A DNA stretch of 6,506 bases from Candidatus Melainabacteria bacterium (GTDB lineage: Bacteria; Cyanobacteriota; Vampirovibrionia; Obscuribacterales; Obscuribacteraceae). The translations under genes were made by a program, and so were the position numbers. The stretch covers positions 1-6,506 of the forward strand of contig JACQVM010000092.1 of the NCBI GenBank assembly GCA_016209785.1, given 5' to 3'. Under the pieces are notes generated by a model, which worked only from the letters and a program-made list of their open reading frames with translations, was not told the origin of the DNA and ran no database searches. Positions 5,797 through 6,506 of the stretch are shown here, one piece after another. Position 1 is the stretch's first letter. Each line of letters begins with the position of its first letter.

Positions 5797-6506
5797 TTAC
5801 CTGCCTAAATCCATTTCAATTTCAAAGGTCCTGTTCCATGGAAAACTTAGCTTTACACCATTGGGCTGGTAGTACAGTACGTTAGCTATTGTGTTCAGGT
5901 ATGGCTCCATCAATTGCGTAAGAACTTGAGATGTTACAGGATGGCTGAGCGATGAACGTACCTGCGATTGGTATGCCCAGTCATCGGCAAATCTGGTAAA
6001 CAGGCATTGTTTGAAGGAATGGTTATCTATGTAGCCAGCCTTGTTTTCAGCAAACCACTTAGCTGTGGCCAAGGACAGTGCAGAGCCAATGGTGTTGCCG
6101 GTTGTGTTCCAGCCAGAGTAACCCCAGAGCTTAGCAACAAGCTCTTTGTGATTGAAAAGCTCCTGCAGCAGCATGGGATCTGATCCATTGGCATAAGCAA
6201 CGTCGCAAAGAATGATTGGTGTGTCTATAGATTTAAGAAGTTGGATGGTCTGACTTACAGAGTCTTTGGTATCCATGCTACTGAGATTAGGTTCACCAGG
6301 CAATGAGATATGATCTCCCTGCAGTTTTTTGGAGCCATGAACTATGACTACAAAATCAACAGGCTCGGACTTATCTTGGGCAAGCTTAATTCCACAAGCA
6401 GCCAGTTGGGAATATGCGGTGTCGCCAATCTTTTGTCCTTCGTAACGACTAGGCAAGCCAGATACACATTGAGGGCTAAACTCAATGCGTGCAATAGGTG
6501 CTCTAC
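5797..6506 (-). CDS. DUF4127-family protein (partial, N-terminus off right edge)
   Basis: About 236 C-terminal residues of a DUF4127 protein are visible. This bacterial family is usually near 500 residues and has no established biochemical function that I know of. Recognisable family blocks occur in order: VVIVHGSKK, an ILCDVAYANGSDPMLL block, GYSGWNTTGNTIGSAL, RFADDWAYQSQVR and the C-terminal FPWNRTFEIEMDL. The frame stays open to the window edge: before the apparent TTG at 6456 it still encodes RAPIARIEFSPQCVSG, so that TTG is internal and not the start. Roughly half the protein is missing. No signal sequence can be judged. The gene ends two bases before the serine protease start, so the two are almost certainly co-transcribed, with translation coupled. 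Confidence 0.85.
   Translation of the reverse strand, partial: RAPIARIEFSPQCVSGLPSRYEGQKIGDTAYSQLAACGIKLAQDKSEPVDFVVIVHGSKKLQGDHISLPGEPNLSSMDTKDSVSQTIQLLKSIDTPIILCDVAYANGSDPMLLQELFNHKELVAKLWGYSGWNTTGNTIGSALSLATAKWFAENKAGYIDNHSFKQCLFTRFADDWAYQSQVRSSLSHPVTSQVLTQLMEPYLNTIANVLYYQPNGVKLSFPWNRTFEIEMDLGR

Overview
The window is bacterial: dense, intronless genes, Shine-Dalgarno sites, GTG and probable TTG starts, a lipoprotein signal on both solute-binding proteins and Sec-type signals on two more products. Base composition is moderate, somewhat below 50% GC by eye, apart from one clearly GC-richer patch at about 4541-4693. No rRNA, tRNA, transposase or phage gene allows a taxonomic call. The gene mix would suit an uncultured lineage, but the phylum is not determinable here.

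There are five protein genes in three transcription units. (1) Minus strand, 2608 down to the left edge: two tandem paralogous family 5 (oligopeptide/dipeptide type) ABC-transporter solute-binding lipoproteins. The first is complete (695-2608). The second (1-698) starts at a GTG that overlaps the stop of the first by four bases and runs off the left edge. (2) Plus strand, 2889-4541: a 550-residue secreted protein with two related FecR-like beta-rich modules and no assignable function. It is divergent from unit 1. The roughly 280 bp gap holds a near-consensus sigma-70 promoter for it, a weaker overlapping candidate facing the other way, and a small palindrome. (3) Minus strand, right edge down to 4694: the C-terminal part of a DUF4127-family protein (gene open at the right edge), followed after 2 bp by an exported trypsin-fold serine protease with an intact His/Asp/Ser triad and a long insertion between His and Asp.

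Units 2 and 3 converge on about 152 bp of GC-rich DNA with nested inverted repeats (4611-4692) and a 10-base direct repeat that creates two competing partners for one stem. This is the least explained piece of DNA in the window and could be a dispersed structured repeat or an unusual terminator.

Unit 1 is the peptide-capture part of an uptake system whose permease and ATPase genes are not visible. The protease, DUF4127 protein and FecR-like protein all look envelope-associated or exported, or neighbour such proteins. A functional link between peptide release and uptake is only an inference from proximity. I see no clear evidence of a new defence or mobile system.
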